A DNA stretch of 64,000 bases from an uncultured Saprospiraceae bacterium (GTDB lineage Bacteria > Bacteroidota > Bacteroidia > Chitinophagales > Saprospiraceae), in assembly GCA_905480605.1 (NCBI GenBank), contig CAJQRD010000001.1, forward strand, positions 62,001-126,000, written 5' to 3'. The position numbers were made by a program, and so were the translations under genes. Positions within the stretch are counted from its first letter, which is position 1; each line of letters opens with the position of its first letter. Shown here one piece after another: positions 1-9,460 of this stretch. The notes beneath the pieces are model-generated. The model ran no database searches, was not told the origin of the DNA, and saw nothing but the letters and a program-made list of their open reading frames with translations.

Positions 1-2
1 CA

Positions 3-494
3 GGAGATGCCGCTTCAAAAGCAGGAAGCATACTTGCTTCAGCTTTTGGAAATATTGATGCAACAGCAAAGAAATTACTGGACAATATCAAGCTCACTGT
101 TGGATCAGTTGGTGATCAAATGACAAAATTCATATCAGGTGGAATGAAAGGAGATGCCAGATTTAGATTCAACAATCTAAATTTTGCTACAGGTTCTGCT
201 GTAATAGATGCAGCGTCAAGAGTTGAAATTGACAACCTGGCTGCTATTATGAAAGCATACCCTGATTTGAAAATACAAGTTACAGGTTATACATATAACA
301 CAGGAGACGCTGCGAACAATCAGCAATTGTCTCAAGCAAGAGCGGTATCTGTAAAAGGAAGATTAATCCAACAGTCAATTGTTGGCAGCCGTATAGCTAC
401 TGAAGGCAAAGGCCCTGCTGAACCTGTTGCCTCGAATAACACTGAAAAAGGTCGTACGGAAAACCGCAGAATTGAAGTGACTATTCTTAAGTAA
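3..494 (+). CDS. OmpA-family outer membrane protein, C-terminal part (5' end outside window)
   Basis: The frame is open from the first complete codon at position 3 to the stop at 494, so this is the 3' part of a longer gene. The last ~110 residues form an OmpA-like peptidoglycan-binding domain: a NFATGSA-like opening, an LSQARA helix and the closing GRTENRRIEV motif. This domain tethers the outer membrane to the cell wall. The preceding stretch (GDAASKAGSILASAFGNI) looks like a linker. The usual diaminopimelate-contacting Asp of the TDNTGD-type loop is Tyr here (GYTYNTGD). A strong hairpin terminator follows. The family call is secure; the full-length architecture is not visible. Confidence 0.88.
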   Translation, partial: GDAASKAGSILASAFGNIDATAKKLLDNIKLTVGSVGDQMTKFISGGMKGDARFRFNNLNFATGSAVIDAASRVEIDNLAAIMKAYPDLKIQVTGYTYNTGDAANNQQLSQARAVSVKGRLIQQSIVGSRIATEGKGPAEPVASNNTEKGRTENRRIEVTILK

Positions 495-513
495 GTGATC
501 GAAAGACAATCTT

Positions 514-547
514 ATCCCGATGCATCTTTTTGCATCGGGATTTTTTT
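514..547 (+). terminator. Rho-independent terminator of the OmpA-family gene
   Basis: Perfect 11-bp inverted repeat (514-524 with 531-541, atcccgatgca / tgcatcgggat) around a short T-rich loop, continuing directly into a run of T. It lies 20 bases after the OmpA stop codon. Confidence 0.9.
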
Positions 548-657
548 GTCTCATACTTCCGATATTACCAAACTGTTCAAAAGGCAAGAAACAAATTGGC
601 AGAAGAATTTGATTATTTTACTATATTTAGATATCAGTAAAAGTCAATAGGTACAAT

Positions 658-1914
658 TTGAAAAAACTCTTACACACATTACTTTTTTTATTAACAGCCT
701 TTTATGTTTATACCCCAACTATAAATGCTCAAATATTAGGCCTTGAGTTACTTGAAGGAAAGCCTCGTGTTGATATCAAATTCAATTATGAACAAGGTTT
801 TATCCTACTAGATGTACGATTTAACAATTCCCTACCTCTTACATTTATACTTGATACAGGAGCAGAACATATAATTATATTCAACAAGACAATCACAGAC
901 ATATTTGGTTTTGAATACGAAAAAAAGATTAGCCTGGTCGGATCTGATTTAGATAAAGAAGTACTAGCCTATATTTCAAGAAACATCCCAATTCAACTTG
1001 AAGAATGCAAAACTGTATTGAGAGATATCATCATTCTTGAAGAAGATTTTCTGCATTTGGAAGAAATAACAGGAAAACCTATTCATGGAATACTTGGAAG
1101 CAGGTTTCTAAGAGGTCTGGTCTTAGATATAGATTATAGAAAACAAAAACTGTCTCTTATCAATTCTGCTCTATTTACTCCTCCATCTGAAAAAATATTC
1201 AAGAAAATAGATTTGAAATTTTCTGGTCACAAACCCTATATAGAATCATATATTATAAATTCAACAGGCGATACAATTAGTGCCAACTTATTGATCGATA
1301 CGGGTTCAGCACTTCCTTTTCTGATTTTTATTGACTCGCATCCTTCTCTACAACTACCTGAAAATTTTATAAAAGGTAATCTTGGAAAAGGAATAGGAGG
1401 TGAATTAGAAGGTTTTTTAGGTAAAGTACGATTACTCAATCTTGATGCTTATCAATTTAGCAGCTTAATAACGAGATTTCAAGCTATTCCAGACAATATT
1501 GATAAAAAAATATTTCAATATAGAAATGGATTAATTGGAAATCCAATATTATCAAGGTTTAGAGTGATGATTGACTTTGTTAAAAACGAAATGTATTTGC
1601 GTCCAAATAAAAAATATGATAAAACATTCAACTACGACAAGAGTGGATTAACAATTTATGCTATCGGGGAGAATTTAGATGAGTTCTACATTAAAGATAT
1701 TATCGAAGGATCCCCTGCGGATATAGCTGGGATCAAGAAAGGAGATATGCTCAAGAAAATAGGATTTTGGCCTTCTCATTTTTATACTTTAGGTGATATT
1801 TCAAAGAAATTTGAAAAAAAGGAAGGACGTAAGTACAAACTAACTTTGGAAAGGAAGGGTGTTCGGTACAAAACACATATGATTTTAAGGGATATGTTAA
1901 AGGTAACTCCTTGA
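658..1914 (+). CDS. Secreted retropepsin-like aspartic protease with PDZ domain
   Basis: The protein has 418 residues, with a signal peptide over residues 1-24 (...TINAQ). Two aspartic protease motifs are present, FILDTGAE (Asp66) and LLIDTGSA (Asp214), so both halves of a pepsin-like active site sit in one chain. A C-terminal PDZ-like domain (about 330-415, with EGSPADIAGIKKGD) follows. This matches the 'aspartyl protease family / PDZ' proteins common in Bacteroidota; it presumably cleaves or binds peptides in the periplasm or at the surface. The start is TTG at 658: an in-frame TAG lies at 628-630, no ATG or GTG lies between, and the signal peptide begins right at the TTG. Substrate unknown. 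Confidence 0.82.
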   Translation: MKKLLHTLLFLLTAFYVYTPTINAQILGLELLEGKPRVDIKFNYEQGFILLDVRFNNSLPLTFILDTGAEHIIIFNKTITDIFGFEYEKKISLVGSDLDKEVLAYISRNIPIQLEECKTVLRDIIILEEDFLHLEEITGKPIHGILGSRFLRGLVLDIDYRKQKLSLINSALFTPPSEKIFKKIDLKFSGHKPYIESYIINSTGDTISANLLIDTGSALPFLIFIDSHPSLQLPENFIKGNLGKGIGGELEGFLGKVRLLNLDAYQFSSLITRFQAIPDNIDKKIFQYRNGLIGNPILSRFRVMIDFVKNEMYLRPNKKYDKTFNYDKSGLTIYAIGENLDEFYIKDIIEGSPADIAGIKKGDMLKKIGFWPSHFYTLGDISKKFEKKEGRKYKLTLERKGVRYKTHMILRDMLKVTP

Positions 1915-1942
1915 TTATCTTATGAAAAATGGCGAATTTCTA

Positions 1943-1974
1943 TTTGCTTTTACTATAAAAAAAATATATCTTTG
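1943..1974 (+). promoter_or_regulatory. Bacteroidota-type promoter of rplU-rpmA
   Basis: A TTTG element at 1943-1946 and TATCTTTG at 1967-1974 are separated by 20 bases. This fits the Bacteroidota sigma consensus TTTG / TAnnTTTG. The start codon of rplU is 31 bases further on. Confidence 0.7.
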
Positions 1975-2005
1975 CAATCCTAATTTTTAAACCTAATAAT
2001 ATAGC

Positions 2006-2317
2006 ATGTTTGCGATAGTAGAAATAGCAGGAAGTCAAGTAAAAGTAGAATCTAAAAAGCATTACTTTGTAAATAAGTTACAAGGAAGTGAAGGAGATTC
2101 AGTTAGCTTTGATAATGTTTTATTAACAGAAAATGACGGCAGCACTACTGTTGGAGCTCCTTCTGTAAGTGGTGCAAAAGTAAGCGCAACTATATTAGAA
2201 CATGTAAAAGGTGATAAAGTAATCGTTTTCAAAAAGAAAAGAAGAAAAGGTTACAGAGTGAAAAACGGTCACAGACAACAATTTACGAAAATCATGATTG
2301 ATTCAATCGTAGCATAA
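2006..2317 (+). CDS. rplU: 50S ribosomal protein L21
   Basis: The 103-residue protein has the L21 hallmarks: MFAIVEIAGSQ at the start, VLLTENDG in the middle and the basic FKKKRRKGYRVKNGHRQQFT block that contacts 23S rRNA. It is first in a two-gene operon with rpmA, 25 bases apart, the usual bacterial pairing. In many Bacteroidota, as I recall, L21 carries a long C-terminal extension with a helix-hairpin-helix-like domain. This L21 stops right after the core, and a decayed version of such a domain appears instead behind rpmA. Confidence 0.97.
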   Translation: MFAIVEIAGSQVKVESKKHYFVNKLQGSEGDSVSFDNVLLTENDGSTTVGAPSVSGAKVSATILEHVKGDKVIVFKKKRRKGYRVKNGHRQQFTKIMIDSIVA

Positions 2318-2342
2318 TTCTCAACTAAGAAATACTTAAGAA

Positions 2343-2690
2343 ATGGCACATAAGAAAGGTGTAGGTAGTACGGATAATGGACGTGATAGTAATAGTAAAA
2401 GACTAGGCGTAAAATTATTTGGTGGCCAGTATGCAAAAGCTGGTAACATCATAGTTAGACAACGTGGTACAAAATTTCACCCAGGTGAAAATGTATACAT
2501 GGGTAAAGACTTTACAATCCATGCTAAAATTGAAGGTCATGTTGATTTCAAAAAGAAAAGATTAGGAAGAACATTTATTAATATACTTCCTCTTGATTCT
2601 GTTATTGCAACGAAACCAGCTCCAGTTAAAAAAGCAGAGGCGCCTAAGGCAGCAGCTGTAGCTACTGATGCTGCTCCTATTGCAGAGTAA
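2343..2690 (+). CDS. rpmA: 50S ribosomal protein L27
   Basis: The core (residues 1-~86) carries the conserved [16 protein letters not shown] start, [16 protein letters not shown] and [16 protein letters not shown]27 reaches the peptidyl-transferase centre of the 50S subunit. At 115 residues it is longer than the usual ~85-90. The extra tail (about 90-115) is a low-complexity Ala/Pro/Lys linker of the kind that usually joins domains. The frame continues beyond the TAA at 2688-2690 into recognisable domain remnants (see next entry), so the tail is probably the stump of a former fusion. Confidence 0.97.
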   Translation: MAHKKGVGSTDNGRDSNSKRLGVKLFGGQYAKAGNIIVRQRGTKFHPGENVYMGKDFTIHAKIEGHVDFKKKRLGRTFINILPLDSVIATKPAPVKKAEAPKAAAVATDAAPIAE

Positions 2691-3001
2691 CCGAAAGCAA
2701 CACCAGCCAAAAGCAGCTTATCTATTGATGCAGGCAAAACAAATAAGCCTACTAAAATGACTGCTAAAGGTGCAAAAATAGCTGATCATCTTAATGCAAC
2801 TGGAATTATAACTTTTGCTTTATTGGCTAAAACTGAGTTATCTGTCATTTTAAGAGGTGTTAGATAATGCTAGAAAAATATTCAATTTATAACCGCAGAA
2901 ATCAGGCTATGCAAGCTGATTTGGCTGCAATCGGTAAATTGGATGAATTAAAAGATTTACATGATAGACCCGACGGATATAAATGCGTTGGTTCTGAATA
3001 A
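2691..3001 (+). pseudogene. Decayed helix-hairpin-helix-like C-terminal extension of the L21/L27 genes
   Basis: Reading on in the rpmA frame past its TAA gives a Pro/Ala/Lys linker, then KGAKIADHLNATGIITFALL up to a TAA at 2865-2867. A second frame then gives VLDNAR, and a third gives KYSIYN...AAIGKLDELKDLHDRPDG, ending at 2999-3001. Together these read like the 'GxKIxxxLNxAGIxTFAxLAK...VLDxAGxxYxIYNP...GKWDELKxLQDRLDGG' domain that I recall at the C-terminus of ribosomal protein L21 in many Bacteroidota. One nonsense codon and at least two frameshifts separate the pieces. A 44-codon ORF (2867-3001) could start at an ATG but is best seen as the last fragment. The family assignment is from memory. 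Confidence 0.6.
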
Positions 3002-3037
3002 GAATAAAGAAGATAAGAAATTAAGAAGATATTGAGT

Positions 3038-3068
3038 AAAAGCGATTCATTTTGAATCGCTTTTTTTT
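3038..3068 (+). terminator. Rho-independent terminator behind rplU-rpmA
   Basis: Inverted repeat aaaagcgattca (3038-3049) / tgaatcgctttt (3053-3064) with a three-base loop and a run of eight T from 3061. The shorter A-run on the left could also help stop minus-strand transcription from the gene ending at 3204. Confidence 0.88.
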
Positions 3069-3203
3069 ATGTCCTTTATTCAAATACACAATAAGTAGGA
3101 ATACTCAAGCATCAATTTAACATCAAGCTTACAATTGCATTTTGCAGCCAGTCACTATTTCGTTTTATTTACCTGAATTATTAACCTGAATTCAGAAAAG
3201 AAA

Positions 3204-6200
3204 TCAAATAAGAATCAATCTTCCATAACCATGTCGACCAGACTGATCTAAGATTTTATAAATATAGGTTCCTCTTGGTTGTTCTGATATATTAAAATCA
3301 AAGTTACTTCCATCAAAAGTTCTTGTGGCTATCTTTTGACCGCTTATATTATAGATTTCAATTACCATTTGACCATTTGGCCCACTTTCCAACTGCAATC
3401 TAAAAAGGCCTTTATTGGGATTTGGAATAATCTTATGATCAATTCCCAAAATCACATCCTCAGTACCCGACAAAAATGACAATTGATAAGGACCGAATCG
3501 CTTAGAACAATTAAACCTATCTCCACTATTGAAAACAACATCGTCAAAGGTATAATCAACTTCAATAAAATATTCTCCTGATTTAGTTGCCGTCGACTCA
3601 TAAGAATTGCCTACAAATTGAATCATATCATCTGAATCTATCCACCTCATGTTTTTATAATCTGGAGTGATCTTAGGATGATTGGGATGATGTAACTCAA
3701 GTCTCACTGTATCTATAATAAACTCATATAAGTTATAAGTTCCAGCCGCAACATTTTCATACAATTGCCCATTTACAATTGCAGTATCAACAGTGATTAT
3801 CACCAAGGAGTCACAAGACATATTTTGCCAATCAATGTCACTCGAAGATGAATGCCATGTGGCTTCTGTACTATCATAATCAACACTTAGAACTTGCTCA
3901 CTCCCATTTACATCAAAAACATAACCAACCAAATTATTATCACCATCTCTAAATTGACAATCAAACATTTTTACATCTAATACACCCCTTTCTAAGTTAC
4001 CCTTCGGATTAATTTGAACTATTTGATCATATTCACACCCACACATCGAATCAATCACGGTATTTACAATCAGTCCATTAGAATTTAGAATAGCATTTTC
4101 AACTTGACTCAATTCAATAGGTGATGACAACCAACCTACTCCATCGCCATTAGGATCAACTCCCAACTGAGCAAAATCCCAACTTTCTAAAAGCTCAGAA
4201 ACACAGACATCATAAGAACCAAAAATTTCTTGATCCAAGGGCTTTATTATGAATTCCAAGCAACAATCGTCACATTCTACTTCAGAACATTCTGACACAA
4301 TATCAGTAAGACAAATCTCAAATATTGTTTCGACTGTAACAACATCGAAATTTATGGTTGGTGCAATTTCACCTCCTTCACACGGATTCCATGATCCTTC
4401 TGTCAATCCATTGATTGGCGGGCTAATCGTCCAATAATAATCACAACAAATAGTTGGATTATATGGCCCTGGACCATCATAAACTCCAAAATCTGAAGGA
4501 CTATCTCCAGCATGAAGAACCCCAAACTGCAGTTCTGCTTGTGGACAAAAAATATACGCTGTGGATCCCACCACCTGACAACCGTTGATTGTAATTTCTT
4601 GTGGTGTATCAAGAACAAATTCTAACCCTTTATCAATTATAATTTCATAATCACATTCAGAACCATCACAACCATCAACATATAAATAATATTTCTTTCC
4701 AACTAGAAGGTTGTCAATGACATAGCTAAAATCAGTAGATGTAGAATCACAATTATTACTGCCTCCAATACATGTTCCCCCCTCATCTTTACAACCGTCG
4801 AATATACCAGACTCCAATCCTAAAAAAGTGCCAGATGTTGTGCAATTTGAAGTTGAAATACGCACATTTAATTCGGGCGCTCCAGCGATAAATGAAAACC
4901 AAGAAATATTTTCTGGTGCACCACCCCCACATAATACCAATGGCCAATCAACTGTATTTCCATCATAAGGTTTTGTAAAAGATTTAAACCCATCCAGCAA
5001 TTCTTGAACATTACACGAATGACAGCCTTCTGATTCTGTATTACAACTTTCAGAACATCCCACAAATTCTATCAACTCTAACAATTTCAATTTTAAAGAT
5101 AAACTTGGACTTATATTGCCACAAACATCTTCTATCCATACTTCCATTTCAACTTCCTCATTCTCGAAACAATTTTCTACTTTAGCTAAGAGGACTTCAT
5201 AATTAGGCATAGTAATAAAAGTATAATCTGCCACGTTAGAATTCCCTAAATTGATTTCTCCATAGCCAAAACTTTCATACCATTCATCAAAGACCATCAG
5301 CTTTTGGTCATCACAAGAAATCGAAATATCTTTTGGATTTTCAATAAAACCAGGAACATTACTACTTAGATCTGCAAAAGGAATACTTTGAGATAAAATA
5401 CATCCATTTGCATCCTCAACACGTAAATTGTAAACATCGATTGTTGAATCGAAGGCATCATCATCACATGGAGAATTACTCTCAATAAACTGTGCGAATG
5501 TGCTGTTGATATTATAACTCCCATCACTAAATGGCGTACCGCCTCTTACTGTGACTTTTATATAACCAGCCATCGAGTTACTTAGACAACATGGTATAGC
5601 AACAATATCTAAAGCCAATGGAGGTGTATTCAAAATAAAAGTATCTAAAACTTGACATCCTTTAGAATCCTCTACGGTAATTTGGTATTCTCCATTTGCT
5701 AATACTGACATAACAACAGCACCCTCAACATCTAAGTAATTAAATCCATTTGAAAAGTAGACATCGACATTTTCGCCATCCCCACTTTCTATACCTTCTA
5801 TGCCTATAGATCCATTAAAAGCTGTTGCACACCTTGGATCAACAATAGAAGGTTCAAAATAACTTATAGTAGGCAACTGCTCAATTTCAAATGTAACTAC
5901 TGTTTCAGCACCTGCTACATCAAATACCATAGCTGAATAATCGCCATTCTCTAAATTCTCAACTTCGACTGAACTAAAATCCTCATTTGTTATCTCAGAA
6001 TAAATAATTACTCCATCCTTTAAAACATTAAAATCATATGGTGGCATTCCTCCACAAGCAAACAATTCAGCTGAACCGTTGCCCGTCAATGAATTACATA
6101 CAGATTTTTCAAGCAGTGTCAAATTAGTACAAGTGATTGGTAAACAAGCTTTTGATCCTCTATTAAGTTTCAATAGATTTGAAGTGCAAATATTATCTTC

Positions 6201-6686
6201 TCCTTCTAGGTATATAATCTCAGAAGAAGGGCTCTGAATCACATTCTCAAGAAGTTCAATTCCAACACATTCATCTGTAAATGTCCTTAACTCAAAACAA
6301 TAAGTAATTAGGTCAGTATTATCAGCCAATGTAACTCCATCACCTGTTGCACTAAAAAAAACATTACCAATTAACCCTTTATCAATCAGGTCTTCATTTA
6401 CTATGTTTGGACCTATGAGATCACCAACTTCTTGTGAAACATATATCAATTCACTAGGGTTAAATCCCAAGGTAAATTGCAATCCAGCAATATCAGTAAA
6501 ATTTTCACTTTGAAGAGTGACACAGAATTCATCACCAACAGCAATAGAATCAGAATTAAAAACTGCATTGAAATTTAATTGTCCATAGTTGTTTATCAGG
6601 CTATCACATTCCATCTGTCCTGAAACTGAAATAACTTGGAACGTAAAAAATATAACAAAGAACGCTAAAGGATTTTTAAAAATCAT
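3204..6686 (-). CDS. Large secreted protein with cohesin-like module and T9SS type A sorting domain
   Basis: I start at the ATG at 6686 (1160 aa; signal peptide MIFKNPLAFF...ISVSGQ). The frame also has a TTG ten codons earlier, which would spoil the signal peptide. A cohesin-like module follows (about 40-165: VGDEFCVTLQSENFTDIAGL, TYCFELRTF). Then come Ig/SprB-like repeats with motifs such as CNSLTGNGSAELFACGG, and Cys-rich segments. The last ~75 residues are a type A sorting domain (IPNPNKGLFRL...GTYIYKILD...LILI), predicting T9SS export and surface attachment. No dockerin was seen. It follows the BatE-like gene on the same strand with an 81-base gap, so co-transcription is possible. Ligand unknown. 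Confidence 0.8.
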   Translation of the reverse strand: MIFKNPLAFFVIFFTFQVISVSGQMECDSLINNYGQLNFNAVFNSDSIAVGDEFCVTLQSENFTDIAGLQFTLGFNPSELIYVSQEVGDLIGPNIVNEDLIDKGLIGNVFFSATGDGVTLADNTDLITYCFELRTFTDECVGIELLENVIQSPSSEIIYLEGEDNICTSNLLKLNRGSKACLPITCTNLTLLEKSVCNSLTGNGSAELFACGGMPPYDFNVLKDGVIIYSEITNEDFSSVEVENLENGDYSAMVFDVAGAETVVTFEIEQLPTISYFEPSIVDPRCATAFNGSIGIEGIESGDGENVDVYFSNGFNYLDVEGAVVMSVLANGEYQITVEDSKGCQVLDTFILNTPPLALDIVAIPCCLSNSMAGYIKVTVRGGTPFSDGSYNINSTFAQFIESNSPCDDDAFDSTIDVYNLRVEDANGCILSQSIPFADLSSNVPGFIENPKDISISCDDQKLMVFDEWYESFGYGEINLGNSNVADYTFITMPNYEVLLAKVENCFENEEVEMEVWIEDVCGNISPSLSLKLKLLELIEFVGCSESCNTESEGCHSCNVQELLDGFKSFTKPYDGNTVDWPLVLCGGGAPENISWFSFIAGAPELNVRISTSNCTTSGTFLGLESGIFDGCKDEGGTCIGGSNNCDSTSTDFSYVIDNLLVGKKYYLYVDGCDGSECDYEIIIDKGLEFVLDTPQEITINGCQVVGSTAYIFCPQAELQFGVLHAGDSPSDFGVYDGPGPYNPTICCDYYWTISPPINGLTEGSWNPCEGGEIAPTINFDVVTVETIFEICLTDIVSECSEVECDDCCLEFIIKPLDQEIFGSYDVCVSELLESWDFAQLGVDPNGDGVGWLSSPIELSQVENAILNSNGLIVNTVIDSMCGCEYDQIVQINPKGNLERGVLDVKMFDCQFRDGDNNLVGYVFDVNGSEQVLSVDYDSTEATWHSSSSDIDWQNMSCDSLVIITVDTAIVNGQLYENVAAGTYNLYEFIIDTVRLELHHPNHPKITPDYKNMRWIDSDDMIQFVGNSYESTATKSGEYFIEVDYTFDDVVFNSGDRFNCSKRFGPYQLSFLSGTEDVILGIDHKIIPNPNKGLFRLQLESGPNGQMVIEIYNISGQKIATRTFDGSNFDFNISEQPRGTYIYKILDQSGRHGYGRLILI

Positions 6687-6767
6687 AGGAAGTCGAAAGT
6701 GTAGAAGATTAATCAATTTAGATTTGCACCTAAATCTACTGAAAAAGAAAGAGTAATTGAATCAAGT

Positions 6768-7523
6768 TTAAATTAAATCGACTTCACTTTTTTTCACCCA
6801 GCCTTCTTCTTTGTTTATCAGTTGTACTTTATACCAATCACCAATTTGGTCGTTGATTTTTAATTTAACACCTTCGGACAAGCGCGTTAATGTGTCTGAT
6901 CTATCATCTGCACCTGATTTTAGATCACCAGAATTCATCAAAATAGCAGTATCCTTTTTGTTAGCCATTTTATCCGCAGTAAAACCTGCACAAATACAAA
7001 ATATCAACAATGTCAAAGCGACTATACTCATAGAAAACCCTCTCAATTTTAAAGCACTTGTATCTTTAAGTTTCCAATTGTAAATCCCATAGATCAATAT
7101 CAATCCAAATATGACCTGAAGAATGAACCAAAGTAAAGGTGAAAATAATTTAGATACACCTCTCCAGACTCGCAACAAAACAAAATCAGGAACCTCAATA
7201 ATATCTGAATCAATTTGAGATCTTGCAATTTCTAAATTATGCTTTAAATCAGTATTTGAAGGGTCAGCCTTGTGGGCTTTTTCCAGATACAAAACGGCAT
7301 GTGAAATATTATTTGAAAACAGATATGTAGTTCCCATATTAAAATGCAAATCTGAAGATGCCAACCCCATGTCTTCAATCGACTTATACTTTGATAGCGC
7401 TTCACTTAATTTACCTTCTGCACTCAACTTATTCGCTTGCTCAAACAACTCTGCGGGATTACTATCATGAGCAAATCCAAAAGTCAAACTAAAAATGAAG
7501 CTTAGTGTTAATAGAATTCTCAT
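6768..7523 (-). CDS. BatE-like TPR protein with C-terminal SH3-like domain
   Basis: The 251-residue protein has a signal peptide (1-18), TPR helices (about 25-110, including ADPSNTDLKHNLEIAR), two membrane segments near 130-185 and a bacterial SH3-like domain at the end (VKLKINDQIGDWYKVQLINKEEGWVKKSEV). This layout matches BatE of Bacteroidota aerotolerance loci and related envelope proteins, but no BatA-D or MoxR gene is present, so the specific name is tentative. Its ATG overlaps the stop of the OstA-like gene by one base (TAATG), implying translational coupling. Confidence 0.72.
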   Translation of the reverse strand: MRILLTLSFIFSLTFGFAHDSNPAELFEQANKLSAEGKLSEALSKYKSIEDMGLASSDLHFNMGTTYLFSNNISHAVLYLEKAHKADPSNTDLKHNLEIARSQIDSDIIEVPDFVLLRVWRGVSKLFSPLLWFILQVIFGLILIYGIYNWKLKDTSALKLRGFSMSIVALTLLIFCICAGFTADKMANKKDTAILMNSGDLKSGADDRSDTLTRLSEGVKLKINDQIGDWYKVQLINKEEGWVKKSEVDLI

Positions 7524-9460
7524 TACTGCTTTTTATTTCGTTTCTTTTTTACATTCTTCTCCAAAGGCTTCTCCTTATTAAAAATAGCATCTTTTACGTC
7601 TTGCTCAAACACATCGTCATCAGTTTTTTCATTTTTCTTAGATACCTGTCTTTTAACTGGTACTCTGATGTCATATCTATTTTTGGGACGCAATTCGCCA
7701 CGCCATTTAAAACCCTTTAAATACAAATCAGAATCACCAGCTTTTTTCATTGGTGTCATTACTGAAGTTGGCTCAGTGTAATATTTAACATTATCTAATT
7801 CATCATTTACAAAATAGAACATCATGTGACTACATGCCGTATAATTTGCTCCAATATATTTATCATCCCCATCTTTAATCATGTATAAAGATTCTGCATT
7901 CCCTTTTATCAACATGCGCTGCAATACATTAGAATCCAAATAGGAATGTATGTATCGCCCTTTTATTTGGTTGTAATATTTATCAAAATCTACTGAAGAG
8001 ATAAAGGCATTATTTAAAGCAACTAAATCACTTACACTGTCATTTGTCAATTTAATAGTCATTGTATCGCCTAAAAACTGGGTTGTATCTGACCAACTTA
8101 TGGGGCTATCAAACAATCTAAATATTGAATCTACATCACTGTAATATAAAGAATCGCAAACAGCTTGCAAGTCAGATTTAAATATCTTAACCGCACTTAT
8201 CGCTTGCAAATAATTTATTGAATCCCCTATTGTAGCATTAATTAATGTATCTGCACTTAAAAACATTGTATCCTCTTCTACTTGCTGCATAAAGACAGGG
8301 CGTATGTCCTTTACTAAAGCCTTATAATAAGACGATGATTCTTTATACTCCAATATATCGGCTTCTACGCGAATATTTTCTACAGTATCCCTCCATATCA
8401 CATCACCGATTGCCCTTCCAAAATCTAAAGCTTTATCGTAGCTAATTGTGTCTCCTTCGATTGTACCTTTTTCATTCATAACAGTGCTCCTTCCTTCTAA
8501 TAAGATTGACTCTGTCTTTTCATTAAATTTTATATATGGTCCCGTTATTGTTTTTCCCTCATTTTTATAGTACCCATTTCCCTCTATAAGTACATCTCCA
8601 TTACGTTCATTTTTGGTAATAACATCTCCTTTTGCAAAGGACAAAGAATCCTGAACTTCTGCCTGCCCAGAAACAACAAACAAACTATCGACTCCGTCAT
8701 ATCTAATGTTATCACCCTTAACAGTCTGTGTACTGTTATATAAAATAGCATTCGCTGAAAAATAAGCACGCTTGGCCTTTATATCATAAAACCCATCTTC
8801 ACAATAAATTTTATTTTCTCCTTGATTAATAAATGTTGGACCTAAAAAATATGCACGATCAATACTTGTATCAAATAATAACGAATCTGTTTTCAAACTA
8901 AGCTCTCCATCTACTATTGAAACCTCATCATAAAATTTTGCACTTTTCTTTTCCACATCATAATTACCTCTCAAACTACTCAGCAGCATCGTCCCATCAA
9001 CCAATGTAGTTGTATCATAAAAAAATGCCTTCTTAACTTCTAATTCATAAATAAGATGCTCTGTAAACAATTGCTTACCTCCATTTTCTAATACTACACC
9101 ATAAAATAGTTCAGAAATTTTATTATCGCTATTATAAATAAGAGAGTCTGAAAATACATGGATAGTGTCATCCTGAATGATTAAAACTTTCCCAACAGCA
9201 ATCAGTTCGTTTTCTTGGATACGGGCAGAATCGCACATCATATAAATACTGTCATGAACAAGCCTAACGTTTTTTCTTAAGAATTGTGTGTGAACATCAT
9301 CAATGACTTCAGTAATTGAATTGTCAGCATTTTCAACTAAGACTCTTTCAGATGTAGAAGTATCCTTTTCGGTTTGAGAAAGAAGATGTGTATTGAAAAG
9401 CAATTGAATACACAAAAATGAAAATAAATATAAAAAACTAGCCCTCTCGATACCTAACAT
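7523..9460 (-). CDS. OstA-like (LptA/LptD N-terminal-like) envelope protein
   Basis: The frame is open from 9520, but the ATG at 9460 puts a clean signal peptide first (MLGIERASFLYLFSFLCIQL...LLSQ) and shortens the overlap with the upstream gene to 23 bases. The 645-residue product consists of repeating short beta-strand units (NADNSITEVIDDVHTQFLRK, DSLIYNSDNKISELFYGVVL, GDNIRYDGVDSLFVVSGQ) typical of the OstA/LptA jelly-roll fold. In Bacteroidota such OstA-like proteins are presumed to take part in lipopolysaccharide transport; that role is inferred from the family. The C-terminus is very Lys-rich. Confidence 0.78.
   Translation of the reverse strand: MLGIERASFLYLFSFLCIQLLFNTHLLSQTEKDTSTSERVLVENADNSITEVIDDVHTQFLRKNVRLVHDSIYMMCDSARIQENELIAVGKVLIIQDDTIHVFSDSLIYNSDNKISELFYGVVLENGGKQLFTEHLIYELEVKKAFFYDTTTLVDGTMLLSSLRGNYDVEKKSAKFYDEVSIVDGELSLKTDSLLFDTSIDRAYFLGPTFINQGENKIYCEDGFYDIKAKRAYFSANAILYNSTQTVKGDNIRYDGVDSLFVVSGQAEVQDSLSFAKGDVITKNERNGDVLIEGNGYYKNEGKTITGPYIKFNEKTESILLEGRSTVMNEKGTIEGDTISYDKALDFGRAIGDVIWRDTVENIRVEADILEYKESSSYYKALVKDIRPVFMQQVEEDTMFLSADTLINATIGDSINYLQAISAVKIFKSDLQAVCDSLYYSDVDSIFRLFDSPISWSDTTQFLGDTMTIKLTNDSVSDLVALNNAFISSVDFDKYYNQIKGRYIHSYLDSNVLQRMLIKGNAESLYMIKDGDDKYIGANYTACSHMMFYFVNDELDNVKYYTEPTSVMTPMKKAGDSDLYLKGFKWRGELRPKNRYDIRVPVKRQVSKKNEKTDDDVFEQDVKDAIFNKEKPLEKNVKKKRNKKQ

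Noticed and set aside
2867-3001. 44-codon ORF after rpmA as an independent small gene
   Set aside because: Its sequence fits the end of the decayed domain remnant; it has no ribosome-binding or start context of its own that I trust.
6716-6735. ATTTAG-N8-CTAAAT palindrome upstream of the 3204-6686 gene
   Set aside because: A 6-bp AT-rich stem is expected by chance in such DNA; no TAnnTTTG element accompanies it.
6768-7523. A complete Bat aerotolerance operon around the BatE-like gene
   Set aside because: No MoxR ATPase or BatA-D (VWA-domain) genes are in the neighbourhood.
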